Shown: positions 35,881-45,610 of the stretch, in pieces | Numbering within the stretch: position 1 is the stretch's first letter | Layout: every line of letters starts with the position of its first letter | NCBI GenBank assembly: GCA_958299035.1 | Contig: CATQJL010000316.1 | Span: 50,817,516-50,881,515 of the forward strand | DNA: 64,000 nucleotides | From: Cylicocyclus nassatus | Taxonomy: Eukaryota > Nematoda > Chromadorea > Rhabditida > Strongylidae | Direction: 5' to 3' | Translations under genes and position numbers: made by a program | The notes under the pieces: generated by a model | Database searches by the model: none | The model's input: the letters and a program-made list of their open reading frames with translations, nothing else | What the model was told of the DNA's origin: nothing

Positions 35881-38800
35881 CATCATTAAACCTGAGGCAA
35901 ATTTTACCTTGAGGTAAATTTTACCTCAAGGTAAATTCTACCTTGAGCGATTCGTATTCATCAACGTATCTTGAGCTAAATTCTACCTTTGCCAACTTGA
36001 TATACACTGACGCTTATTTAAAGGACGCTATGACATCTTCGCCGTGCATAAAGTTTTTTATTGCCAACAGAACTTTTGTTTGACAGGGAGACGATTCGAA
36101 GTATTCTTTCATGTTTGAACACGATAAAATGAGAATGTCTCAGGTCAAAGGGAATTTGTGGCCATTTTCTTTGTTCAAACTACATATTTTGACAAAACAT
36201 GAATTCGCACCTCATTTTCGAAACTTATAAGCGGAGGATGGCAAGTTGCAGTGGCCTCGAAGAAATATGTACAGGGCAGCGGCGGTCCCTGGATTTCGGA
36301 CTGGGGGAGGGCGCGACAAAAAAATTTTTCAAATGAATGGCACTCTAAAAAAAATTTTGGGGTGCTTCTCAAAATTTTTGCGGATCCACAACCTCAAAAT
36401 CTGGAAAAACGGGACGTGGCGTCAGCCACGCCCCGAAAAATTTTTTTTATAAGGCTAATTTGAATTTTTAGAAAATTTTAAAAATTATTTCAATTATTTA
36501 CAAAAATAAACAAGTTGTTTGCACATTTTTTAACCCATATGGGTAAGTTCCAAAAATTTCGCGACCCATTCTTGGGGGGGGGGGGCGCCCCCCCTCCCCC
36601 CCGCCACCCCCCTCGGTCCGCTACTGGTACAGGGTGTCGCAAAGTCTTTCAGTGCAACAATGTAACTTTGTTGAATCCAGTACATTCGAACCAAAGTTTG
36701 CAAGTGGGTTTGTCGTAAAGATGACATTACTTCAAAATTTGGTAATTCCATTGTGCACAAAACACCGGTTTCCCTTCATGGAAGAATAGTAGGATTGAAA
36801 CATAAATTCTTGGAATGGTCCTGCTATTGGGAAAGAGAAACTTTTCGGATGCGAAGGCCCGAAAAACCTGATATGTAATACCAATCACTTTAAGTGGCAG
36901 GTTTCGGTTATGAGATTGCGTTTTTTACCAAAACATCGTTGGATAATCACGCCGGTCACATTGTAATCACTGTTTTCTATTATGCTCAAGAAGTTTATAT
37001 AAGTTTAGTTTTTGAGTTTGAAAGGTTTTTACCATGTTTGGTTTTGCATTATTTATCTGTCACTTGGCCCCTTTTGAAGTCTGAAACGATAAATGTTTCG
37101 AAAAAATAAAAAGAGAACTTGACCGCGCCAATAACCTTAAGCTTGCAGACCTCAGTGATTTTTCAGGAGCTTGTGGCTGGCGCCTGGCGCTTTTGCCCGC
37201 TTTCAATGCCTTTCGGCGCTTTTAGACACTTCGGAGTTCTTTTCGGCAAATTTGGCAGTCGTTCAGAAAAAGAACTGATTTTATTTAACACATCCTCCCC
37301 TGCTTCCAACTGAAATGATGATATTAGAATGAACCCTACTGCAATACAATTTACCTTGAGCTGTACCTCAAGGTACAATCTACCTTAAGGTATAATTTTC
37401 GTATTCATCAAAGTCTTTCTCTCAAGGTTAGATTTACCTGTGCCAAGATGATTAGGACTGACGTATATTAGGAGCATGGCATGATACACTTGCAATAAAT
37501 TGCTTTCTTTTGTATTTGCGTGATATTTTTACGAGGAACGTGTTGGAATATCGGTTTTCAGAGTTTTACAGTCAATGATTTTGAGACTGTACAGTATATA
37601 AGCAATTATTTCGAGCCCAAAGGTTTATCTAACAACAAGATGATTGCTTCTAGTTAAATCGATTTTAAATCCGTGGTATTGTTTCTACAACAATGAAACC
37701 TACATTTCTGGAAAGGTTCTTCTCGCACAGTTATCAAGAAAATAGTCTTAACAAAAGCTTCCAAGTTGTCAAAGTAGTTTTTTTCATAGTCACTTTAGGT
37801 TTGAGTTGAAACCTACCTTATTTGATGAGGGTTTTACCAGTAATGTTTTTTCAACTTTGCGAATTTTTATGGTGCGCAAAATTCCGCCAAATGTTTTTTG
37901 CCTCGTTCTGAGTTCTTTCTAGTTCACACAGGCCCGATTATTCCAAAAGTAGTGAAGGCTTAACTTCCAAAGCTTCAAAATCATCATTATTGAAAGTATG
38001 TACAGACGGTTCCCTAATGGGTCACTTTCGGGGTTTAGGGAATATTTTTTTGCTCAAAGCTATAAATGTTCAAACCCACATGTGTGCGTTGTGAGTAAGT
38101 GAAAAGTTGAGATAAAATTTTCCTACTCAACCAAAACATTTGTCTATCTTTTGCATTCAAGAGCTAGCTCTTTCTTTCTGCTAAAGTGCGGAACAGCGTG
38201 TATTAGAGATACAAACATTTTGGTGAAATCATCCTTTGAAATCCGATATGATTAGTAGGAAATGGGATCGAGGGTTACGCTGCAGTACACACCATTATAA
38301 TGTCTAATAATTCTGAAGATGTTTTCAAAGTAGTTTCATCAAGCAACTTCGACTTTATGATTAAACACAGCTAGTGTGCTCAAGATGCTGTGAAAGAGAA
38401 TAACTCCTGCGTATGACTACATCCATCCACGCGTTTGTTAAAATGTATAAATTTCTAAGAACATAGACTGAAATTTTGTCTTAAGTTCGCTCAACTCCCA
38501 TAACTCTCAATAATCTCAACAAAATTTAGCAAAATTGCCACAGTGATCTAACTACGTTACTGCATTACTCATGCAAAAAAACAGCTTCCGAAAGTCTATA
38601 GATCTCTGAAGGCATCCTTCTAACCTTGCCTCCAGCTAGGGTTAGAAGTTGCATTGAGAATTTACTTCAAGGTGAATGCAGTCCGTTTGATGAATACGGA
38701 TTTTAAGTGATAACAGTACCTTGAGGTAAAATTTACCTCAAGGTACTTTCTATTCAATACTAAACACCTTGAGGTAAATTCTCAAGGTAAAATTAACCTT

Positions 38801-38925
38801 AAAAAATTTACCTCAAGGTACTTTTGTGAATACGGGTATTTGCTGATAATGAGTGATAAAACTACCTGGAGGTAGAATTTACCTCAAGGTATCAATGATG
38901 AATACGGCCACTGGTCGCTGAAGTG
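35881..38925. other. insertion complex within LINE B
   Basis: The LINE reading stops at 35880 and resumes near 38926, so about 3 kb was inserted. Both edges carry clusters of ACCTTGAGGTAAATTTTACC and GTATTCATCA motifs (35890-36010 and 38630-38910), with a third cluster at 37350-37440. This fits one or two nested elements with palindromic termini. The hAT-type MITE at 36277-36626 lies inside. No gene is recognised. Confidence 0.5.
36277..36626. mobile_element. hAT-type MITE with 8-bp target duplication
   Basis: The termini CAGCGGCGGTCCCTGG and the inverse GGTCCGCTACTG are flanked by the 8-bp direct repeat GTACAGGG (36269-36276 and 36627-36634). G/C homopolymer runs sit near the right end, and the inner sequence resembles 12367-12693. 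Confidence 0.82.
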
Positions 38926-39778
38926 AGAATTGTCCATTTTACTAGAGAAACAAAGGTGCTTCATAGAGGTCCAAGCAAGGGGAACTTTCTTACTTCATGG
39001 GAGAGAAAGAACTTGAATTAGTTCAATCGATACGTGACCTGGGTTTCCTAGTTAGAAATGACCTTACATTCGATGAACATTGTAAGCCCATTGCTGATAA
39101 GGCTATGAGAGCTGTTCACAACTTGTTTAGGACGCTTTTCTGCACAAAATTGAGAGGATTTTCTTGAAGGCGTTTAAAACTTTCATAAGGCCTGTGCTTG
39201 TATATGGGTACTATCATCTACAGTCCTTACTTGGGTAAAACAGTTGATCACTTTGAAAAGGTTTAGGATAGCTTCACGCATGAACTACTTATTAAACTAC
39301 TATTTGAAGTATGACCAGATCCCGGATGGAAGAACATGTAATCTGGACCTCAAACTTCCAACATTGGCCCACAGAAGGCGTACGCTTGATTTGATCATGG
39401 CGCATAAGACCATGTTCGCGGAATTTAGACTGAACGTCATTAATATTCCTATCAGAATTTCTGGTACACGGGGTGGAAGTATGAAACTAGTTATACCAAG
39501 AACAAAATCCAAAGTTAGAGCAAACTTTTTTACTTCCCGGGTTTTACCTGATCTTGACTGTATAGGAAGGAATGGAATGTTGACGGCTAAGCTATCTACC
39601 TCTAACACAAACATTAAGGGCTACTTACAATCAAGAAGCTGCGTTTGATCTTTTATACCTCAGGCTGGTTTTTTTTGATATTGTTAATGTGCGTTGTTCT
39701 GTTGTTTTCGATATTACATTTTGTTTTGTTGCCCGATTTTGACATAACCTATGTAACAATAAATAAATGAATAAAATA
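38926..39778 (+). pseudogene. LINE B: C-terminal RT and 3' tail, broken
   Basis: Continues LINE B. It contains a thumb-region fragment (VRDLGFLVRNDLTFDEHC near 39030), a segment matching the usual LFRTLF/RPVLVYG motifs with frame breaks, then a cleaner C-terminal stretch at 39244-39648 with LPTLAHRRRTLDLIMAHK and RTKSKVRANFFTSRVLPD, typical of CR1-like C-termini. The 3' UTR ends in an AATAAATAAATGAATAAAAT tail at about 39758-39778, the probable 3' end of the element. Confidence 0.78.
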
Positions 39779-39972
39779 AAGTATGCGCGTCATATTGACA
39801 ACCGCAAGAGTACAGTATGTTTATTTGCAGCTATCGTTCGGTACACACCAGTGGGAGGGGGGAGGGGAGGAGAGGGTCTCGCAGTAGAGTAATATGCCGG
39901 CGACTGATATGGCATTATCATTCCCAACGAATAACAGCCTCAGCTGGACCGGGAAAGCCAGCTAGTAGGCAT

Positions 39973-40191
39973 TCAAAAAATCGTGGCGATGGCGCGACCG
40001 CACGCGACTGTACGCACTTCCAAAAAGTGCAATTTCTTGGTTCCTGTGTTTACTCGAATGGTTGTTGTGCTTACATATGATATCAGACACTGAAAGTGAC
40101 TGAGCTGAGCGTTGAGGTGATACCTATTTGCATATCTGTTTTATGCTCCTGTGTGCGCAAGGACCGCAGTCAAACTCGTCGTCACGATTTT
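39973..40191. mobile_element. small MITE, AAAATCGTGACRA family
   Basis: Third copy of the family: AAAAAATCGTGGCGATGG at the left, GTCGTCACGATTTT at the right, with TTTACTCGAATGGTTGTT inside. Confidence 0.65.
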
Positions 40192-40425
40192 AACACATTG
40201 CATCCGCGCGTATGCACGCCCTGACCACCTTTTGGCACTTTCGTGCATCAATTTACCATGTGTAAACGAAAAGCACTCAGGTAACTTCTATGCAGTGATA
40301 ACACTGGTGGCCTGGTTGTCATAGAGAGACACGGCATTGCGGTAGCTGTTGTGTGCTAAACCGCAGCCGTAGATCATCAGTCCATTTCTATGTGGTCAAA
40401 AATGGCTGGGTCGTCAACGTGTTAA
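40192..40425. mobile_element. TTAACACGTTGACGAC-type MITE
   Basis: The ends TTAACACATTGCATCC and the inverse GGGTCGTCAACGTGTTAA place TTAA on both sides. It directly adjoins the previous MITE. About 234 bp, non-coding. Confidence 0.65.
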
Positions 40426-41040
40426 AATAGCCTATTTATAAGTACGAAGCACGTTTACTATTTATTTTGATGGTTTTGTCATTCTTTTTGTTTGACAAGA
40501 TCAAGCGAAAGCCTGATAGACACATAAATAGGTTTTACTTTGGCCTGCATCAGAACGAAAATCTACTTACCATTAGACGAAACGAGTTGTAAAGCACAGC
40601 TCAAGTTCAAGAACAACGTCTGTTACGTCATAATTTTCCTATTAAAACCCTCAGCTCATCTCGCGAAAATTCTTGCGCGGCATCCTTTTTGCTTGATTCT
40701 GATAAGAATCTAAACATTTCATCAAATTGTACAATTTATAGAGGTAGATCTCCCAAGGGGGTTGAAGTTTTAGTATCTCACAGATCGTACGATATTTTAA
40801 CTTCAAAATTTTGCTTTCGGCTTCACTTCGCATAGCTGCTGAAATTAGAGGCGTCCACCGTAATAAGCACTCGAGTCGAAATTTTTTCTTTGCTTGATTT
40901 AGTTGAAAACAGATTCAAATTTTATGTTGCTGTTTATAGTTCAATGTACGCTTTCCGAAAATCATCTACCATATGATAGGAACCTTTTTGCAATTCAATT
41001 GAAAAATGGGATAATGTCATTGAATTACTTGTGATTAAAT
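40426..41040. other. no gene seen
   Basis: AT-rich DNA with no exon or element boundary recognised. Confidence 0.4.
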
Positions 41041-42451
41041 ATGCTCATTCGACTCGATGTCCCGTCAGCGTGCGATTGGTTGGCTCCTTACTCTGCCGCT
41101 TTTTTCACCGAATTTTGGTTCTCGGTTTTACTCCCCCACCTACTTTCGATTAACTGCTACTCATCCTGGCTATCACAACTTCGAGTATTCTGTTGATAGC
41201 CCTACGTATTCTGCGCATTTGCTGTTTCGTTTCTCCCTTCCCGTGAATTGCGGAGTGATTGTTGTCACCTTCCTCGGTATTCAGTACTTCTTCCGATTTG
41301 TATTGACCCTACCACCAGCTATTATTTTACCTGTCTGTAATCTTTCGATCCTCCCGAACTCAGCAAGTTTACGGCTTCCTTTGACCGCTTTCATTTCTAT
41401 AACTCTTCGTCGTTGAGAGTCTTGGCTGTATTCAATCCTGCCCCCCCCCCCCCCTCGACAACCCGTACCGAGATCTGCTGATCGATATTTTGGCCGTCTT
41501 GAATCTACCATTGACAGCATCTCACTACCTGCCGCAGTACTCTTTGCGCTGAGCTATATCGATTATCGATCCATCCTTGAAAGGAACGCACCCCATCCCT
41601 CGCTGTCGTCAACTTTATTCTTCTCTGGTATTGACTGATGGTTGAAGCAGTGGTATCAACGCAAGCCTAATTGATAAGCTGAAAAAAAGGGAGCTGGATT
41701 TCGCCCAGTCTCCATCCCCCGAACTAGACAAAGCAGCGAGCGACCTCACTAAGGATGAATCCTTACCATTGTATGCTAGAACTATTACAGCATACCTACT
41801 CGATTCAAGAGGGCAATTCGAGGAACTCATTATACAGAACCGTGAGTCAAACGATCGGGTTTACTCCTTGAATGAACAGGTCAATAGTCTTAAGCTTAAA
41901 AATGAAAAATCAAAATCTTTGAACTCTCCTAGTGTGCGGCCGCCCGTTTCTCATGAACCTGCTCCTCAACTTGTTGCTCCCATTGCTCCCACTGTTCTCA
42001 CTGTCTTGTCCAATGTAGAGGAAGAAAGAAAGAGATCCGTAGTTTTTATCGGTGTCCCAAAAAGAAGAAGGTTGCTTGTAGGGTTAGAGTGAACCATGAC
42101 TTTATGTGCATTGAGCAATTCTTCGATTACCTCGGTATAGAATGATTTCCTCGATAATCTCTTAGTTTATATCGTATGGGTAAACCCCAGAATTCTCATA
42201 ACAGGCTTCTTAAAGTTCTTCTATCGTGTTCGTATTGCTAACCTGATTTTACATCGAGCACCCCAATTAAAAACCTTGCCCTTACAACGAGGTATTTTTG
42301 TCCTACCCTTTTTTCCTAGGGAAGAGAGGCTACGCAAACAAAGGGTGGCTCAGCTTAATCAAAATGGAATACATCTAACTCTCAGGAATGTTCTCAAATG
42401 TTACTGTTGATCATTCTGCTTCTCCTGACATCAATCCCATGTCAACTCACG
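41041..42451 (+). pseudogene. LINE A: 5' region and ORF1, broken
   Basis: The ORF1-like remnant of a second CR1-like LINE. Near 41485-41600 it reads LESTIDSISLPAAVLFALSY. From 41664 it continues LIDKLKKRELDFAQSPSPEL, then a long open part to 42092 with a coiled-coil-like segment (LNEQVNSLKLKNEK) and RSVVFIGVP. After a frame shift come YRMGKP, NRLLKVLLSC and LILHRAPQLKTLPLQRG. These match the RNA-binding ORF1 type found with nematode CR1-like elements. An adapter-like sequence at 41645-41663 sits at the join of the two halves. Confidence 0.65.
41645..41663 (+). other. internal SMART-adapter sequence
   Basis: AAGCAGTGGTATCAACGCA is identical to the first 19 bases of the adapter flanking the gap at 4251-4800. 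A chance 19-base match is very unlikely. Here there is no N run, so two reads or fragments appear fused through an adapter. Confidence 0.85.
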
Positions 42452-43285
42452 AGGAAGGTACTTTCAGTGGCCGTGGGGTTTTGATGTGAGATGCATACCA
42501 TTGAAGCAGCTTCGAACGCTGATTTCAAATCTGCTTTCCTTTTCCGCGGAGCGCTCTTCCGAAGAGAGTTATGGAAGCCTGAATATCCTGTTTTGGGGCG
42601 CTCCTTGAGTTTGAGGACGCTGCTATGTGCGTTGATGGTGCAATGATGTAATGGTTAGTTGTTGGCATTGAAGGAGAAAGGCCGATGGTTCGAATTCAGT
42701 GCAGAGCGGACCATTTTGCACTGCGAATCTGAGTTCGTCTGTAATTCGTCTGCAGACACTTACTGTAATGCCCTTGGCAAATATGACTTAAGGAAAATTC
42801 TGGCAGAACCGCTTGCTTGTTGAGATTTGGTTTTCTTCGCAAGAAAAATCCATGTACATAGGTGAATCGAAATCACAAAGTGAGCAAAACACAGATATTT
42901 CTCACAACGGGAACAGCGTATGAAGAAAACCTCCGCGCAATTCTCATGTTCGTAAGTACCCTCTCAGTTAATAGGGGAACAATATTGGAGTGGTGTTTCA
43001 AATGAATTCAAAATCTTTCAAATAAATTCTATCAAACTGGATTCGAACCATCGACCTTTCTCCTTCAATGCCAACAACTAACCATGACACCACTGCACCA
43101 TCAACGCACGTAGCAGCGTCCTCAAACTCAAGGAGCGCCCAAAACAGGATATCTAGGCTTCCATAACTCTTTTCAGAAGAGCGCTGCGCAGAAAAGGAAA
43201 GAAGATTTGAAATTAGCGTTCGAAGCTGCTTTAGATGGTATGCATCTCATATCAAAAGGCCACGGCCATTGAAAGTACTTCCCTT
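42452..43285. mobile_element. fold-back element with tRNA-like arms
   Basis: Arms of about 300 bp (42452-42760 and 43000-43285) are inverted copies, beginning GAGGAAGGTACTTTCAGTGG. Each arm contains a tRNA-like stretch: plus strand 42636-42710, and minus strand 43112-43037 with a box-A-like CATGGTTAGTTGTTGG and a perfect box B, GGTTCGAATCC. It interrupts LINE A between ORF1 and the endonuclease. It may be an inverted pair of tRNA-derived SINEs. Confidence 0.7.
43037..43112 (-). ncRNA. tRNA-derived SINE-like promoter region
   Basis: It has an A-box-like segment, a B box (GGTTCGAATCC) and appropriate spacing, suggesting a Pol III promoter derived from a tRNA. I cannot draw a proper cloverleaf (the acceptor and T stems are poor), so it is not a functional tRNA gene. 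The plus-strand copy at 42636-42710 has a weaker B box (GGTTCGAATTC). Confidence 0.5.
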
Positions 43286-43580
43286 TTCAGACTGATAAAT
43301 CTCACGTTGATGTTTTGAATTCTTTGAACGCTTGAATTTTCGGCGGACTGTCTATGGCTCACTAAAGTGTCTTTTGGCCAATAGAAGATCACTGTGCAGG
43401 TATATGACGAGTCTAATATTTCTTGTCACAAGGTACAATCTGGGAATCATTGGGATTACTGATTGTGAGAGCTGGCTCAACCAGAATATCAGTGATAGCT
43501 TGCTTGTGGGAGCTCTTAATAACTATGTGATTCACAGGTGTGATCGCATGGGGAAACGAGGAGGGGGGATAGCACTGATT

Positions 43581-43612
43581 ATCTTATATATAAAGCTGAA
43601 TGTCTGTTTGTA

Positions 43613-43651
<39 letters not shown>

Positions 43652-43717
43652 ATGTGTGTACGTAAGAAATGGAATTTTCTATTCGGAAATACGGCGGAGC
43701 CGGGTAAGCCAGCTAGT
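43581..43717 (-). mobile_element. ACTAGCTGGC repeat family, deleted copy A4
   Basis: Reverse orientation: ATCTTATATATAAAGCTG, a (CTGT)n run, AATGGAATTTTCTATTCGGA, then CCGGGTAAGCCAGCTAGT. All internal units are missing. It is inserted in the LINE A endonuclease without creating a stop. Confidence 0.78.
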
Positions 43718-44012
43718 GAGCAATAAGCTTAGCCCTCATATGGTGTTTAGTCAATCTGAACCAGAAAGTTGTGAACTTCTTTGCATTAATATCTATTCAT
43801 ACAAGTCCGTTCGCCTTATTTTGTTGTATAGGGCTCCCCTCCTCTACCAGGTGCAAAACGAGGCAAACGATCTATGCAAATACCGATCTCATTGGGTGTG
43901 GGAACTCCGTTCTCATTATGGGTGACTCTAATTTTCCGGGGATCGACTGGACCAAACACTCTGTTGTATCTGCGTATGAGGCTGCTGCAAGAGATTTCTT
44001 TGATATGTGTCG

Positions 44013-44016
44013 CTTG
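44013..44016. repeat. target-site duplication CTTG, left
   Basis: CTTG here and at 55070-55073 flanks the LTR element. Keeping a single copy restores the LINE reading frame as DMCRLHGLSQ. Confidence 0.85.
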
Positions 44017-44624
44017 TGTCAGCCGCGCCCCTTTTTCTCGGTCCCGCAGCACGCGAGTCCAATAGTCAAGGGGCCTCGGCCGAACTTCCCGGCTCCGACT
44101 CTACTCGAAATATCACGAAACACATATAAATTTAGATACTTTATTACTCAAAAAGAAAATTACGAACTACTGATTACTAGAGAACTACCCTGACTACAAC
44201 ATTATATGGAGAAAGAGATTACGGAGAAAGAGACCCTTAAGGGGCCTCAAAAGAGAGAGAGAGTGTGAGCGCAAAAAGAAAATAAAACATCCAGAGCATA
44301 GATCCGCCGTCCGGTCCGCTCATGGCTAAACGGCCAGGATATTTATACGGACAAAAGTAATAAGGAGCCCTAAGCTAAAACAATACAGAAACAATACTAA
44401 AACAATAACACATTGTCTACGGAGACACGAAATTGAGATCTAATTTTGGCAGTCCAGCTCGGTGATGTACTTTCCGAGCACTTCTGATGTTATGTTGCAT
44501 TTGCAGAGTAAACGATAGACGACTGCATTTGCAGAGTAACACAATAGATCTCATCCTTGCTGCATCCATGTCTGCGCATGCGATCTGCCATCTTCCTTCC
44601 GTATCCTGACGTGTTGATCTTACA
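44017..44624 (-). repeat. 3' LTR (608 bp)
   Basis: The termini are TGTC...TACA on the plus strand (TGTAAG...CTGACA in element sense). It is identical by eye to the 5' LTR except at 44137 (T here, C at 54582). In element sense it carries a U3 duplication (GCATTTGCAGAGTAA at 44497-44511 and 44525-44539), a TATAAATA box (44340-44347) and an AATAAA polyadenylation signal (44140-44145). Confidence 0.95.
44140..44145 (-). terminator. AATAAA polyadenylation signal in 3' LTR
   Basis: TTTATT on the plus strand, AATAAA in element sense. It lies about 200 bp downstream of the LTR TATA box, a plausible R-region position. Confidence 0.6.
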
Positions 44625-44850
44625 TCCTCATCGGCGGAATAAGCTGGCCCTGAGCTAATGCTACGAAGGCCTAGCGAATGTATGAACGAAGACAAGGTGT
44701 AGAGATAGGATAGTTAAACTGATGTTGGCTTCGGGCTCACTTTTGAGAGAAAAGAAAGTTTGGAGCGGACGGGGGATCACAAAAAAAGAACAACAAATAC
44801 AATACAAATACAATACATCGGAAACACATGGAGTCCATAAGACGTCCTGA

Positions 44851-44877
44851 TGACGTCACACGGAGGTGATGACGTCA
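44851..44877. promoter_or_regulatory. two perfect CRE palindromes
   Basis: TGACGTCA at 44851-44858 and again at 44870-44877. This is the consensus for CREB/ATF bZIP factors. The sites lie inside the retrotransposon just upstream (in plus-strand sense) of the antisense EGF-type gene, about 60-85 bp before its first ATG at 44936, a typical promoter distance. They could also act as an internal enhancer for the element. Confidence 0.7.
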
Positions 44878-44935
44878 TCATTGTCCTTTGTTCGAGCGAG
44901 AAGGTATTTCGACATAGTCTGTTCAAGTCGAAGTG

Positions 44936-45456
44936 ATGCAATATTCTAGTCAGTCTCATCGCGTGGTTCCAGTCGGCAGGTGGGATATTCGACTTCTGAT
45001 CTTCTTCTTGACTAATATCGCACTGGTCATCACAATGAGTGATAGAGCGGCTTCGTTTTCATATGTTCGTCGATCGTAGCTTCTGTACTGCCCACTGTCA
45101 CGACAACGGTATGTGCTGGCGCCATTCCAACGGTAGCCATTCCTGCATCTGCTATGAACCATCGCCTGCAAACAAAAACTGTGGTCTGTCCCCCGAGCCC
45201 AAGAGCGAAACGCTGGGTTTCATTATTGGGCTAGGTGAGATAGTTTTTCCTTCCTTCTCGAAAATGACTAGAATAAGAAGGTTTTCTTTTAGTCGCGGCA
45301 CTGATGTTGTTGGCGCTTATCATTTTCTTCTTTTGGCTCGATCGCAAGAAGGCGTCGCCGGCCGCAAGTGGCATTGAGGCTCCGGAGGAGCCGCGGGCTC
45401 CGCGCGAGGAGACCACTCCCTCGGGCGCGGAGGCCTCTGCTCCTCCGGAGGAGTGA
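44936..45456 (+). CDS. antisense cargo gene: EGF-like, transmembrane, acidic tail
   Basis: A small cellular-type gene between pol and the 3' LTR, on the strand opposite to gag-pol. An EGF-like domain (about 45080-45185) shows C-x3-C-x5-C-x9-C-x-C-x9-C. Its exon ends at 45234 with GTGAGA; the acceptor TTTTCTTTTAG ends at 45292, so the intron is 58 bp. Joining in frame gives an uninterrupted membrane span (about 22 residues, FIIGLV plus AALMLLALIIFFFWL), then basic DRKK and a Pro/Glu-rich tail ending at TGA 45454-45456. Upstream, an ATG at 44936 opens a 47-codon frame with a signal-like core (LLIFFLTNIALVITM), but that frame ends at 45079, one frame off the EGF exon. Either a donor at 44981 (GCAG/GTGGGA) joins to the acceptor TCGTAG at 45079 in frame, dropping the signal, or an indel is present. 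A type I membrane protein is inferred; the ligand or partner is unknown. High GC in the tail differs from the flanks, which fits capture. Confidence 0.6.
45235..45292 (+). other. 58-bp GT-AG intron of the antisense gene
   Basis: GTGAGA...TTTTCTTTTAG with a pyrimidine-rich end. Removing it fuses the two halves of one hydrophobic span. It is on the strand opposite to the element's genomic RNA, so it would survive retrotransposition. Confidence 0.75.
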
Positions 45457-45610
45457 ACACACTCCCTCTGTTGTTGCTGATGATTTTTTTTTTATGAGCT
45501 GCTCATTTTTTTTTGTTTTTATGTTAATCCCAGATAAAAGACCTGTTAACCCCCAAAAAGTGTTACGACAAAAAAAAGAACACGATTCAAAAGAAGTACC
45601 TATATACATG

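Larger units (their letters stand above)
43286..44016 (+). pseudogene. LINE A: endonuclease domain, first part
   Basis: AP-endonuclease-like domain of the CR1-like LINE: LKCLLANRRSL near 43365, NLGIIGITDCESWLN near 43435, DRMGKRGGGIALI near 43550, and after a short repeat (43581-43717) YKSVRLILLYRAP, then LIMGDSNFPGIDW near 43915-43955. It runs in frame to FFDMCRL at 44016, where the LTR retrotransposon is inserted. The domain continues at 55070. Confidence 0.8.

Noticed and set aside
35890..38910. Possible CRISPR array from repeated short palindromes
   Set aside because: Spacing is irregular, spacers are not unique, and the context is a eukaryotic transposon cluster.
41057..41416. 119-codon hydrophobic protein
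   Set aside because: It lies in the 5' part of LINE A, where another frame carries the LINE-like peptide; no signal peptide or domain supports a separate gene.
42636..42710. Possible functional tRNA gene
   Set aside because: The B-box-like motif is present, but acceptor and T stems do not pair and the copy lies in a fold-back repeat; treated as SINE-like.
43332..43925. Single 197-codon protein with repeated VCLS units
   Set aside because: It is the LINE endonuclease read through an inserted microsatellite-bearing repeat; not one protein.
44625..44640. Polypurine tract of the LTR element
   Set aside because: The sequence before the 3' LTR (element sense GCCGATGAGGA) is only weakly purine-rich; position is right but the signal is too short to call.
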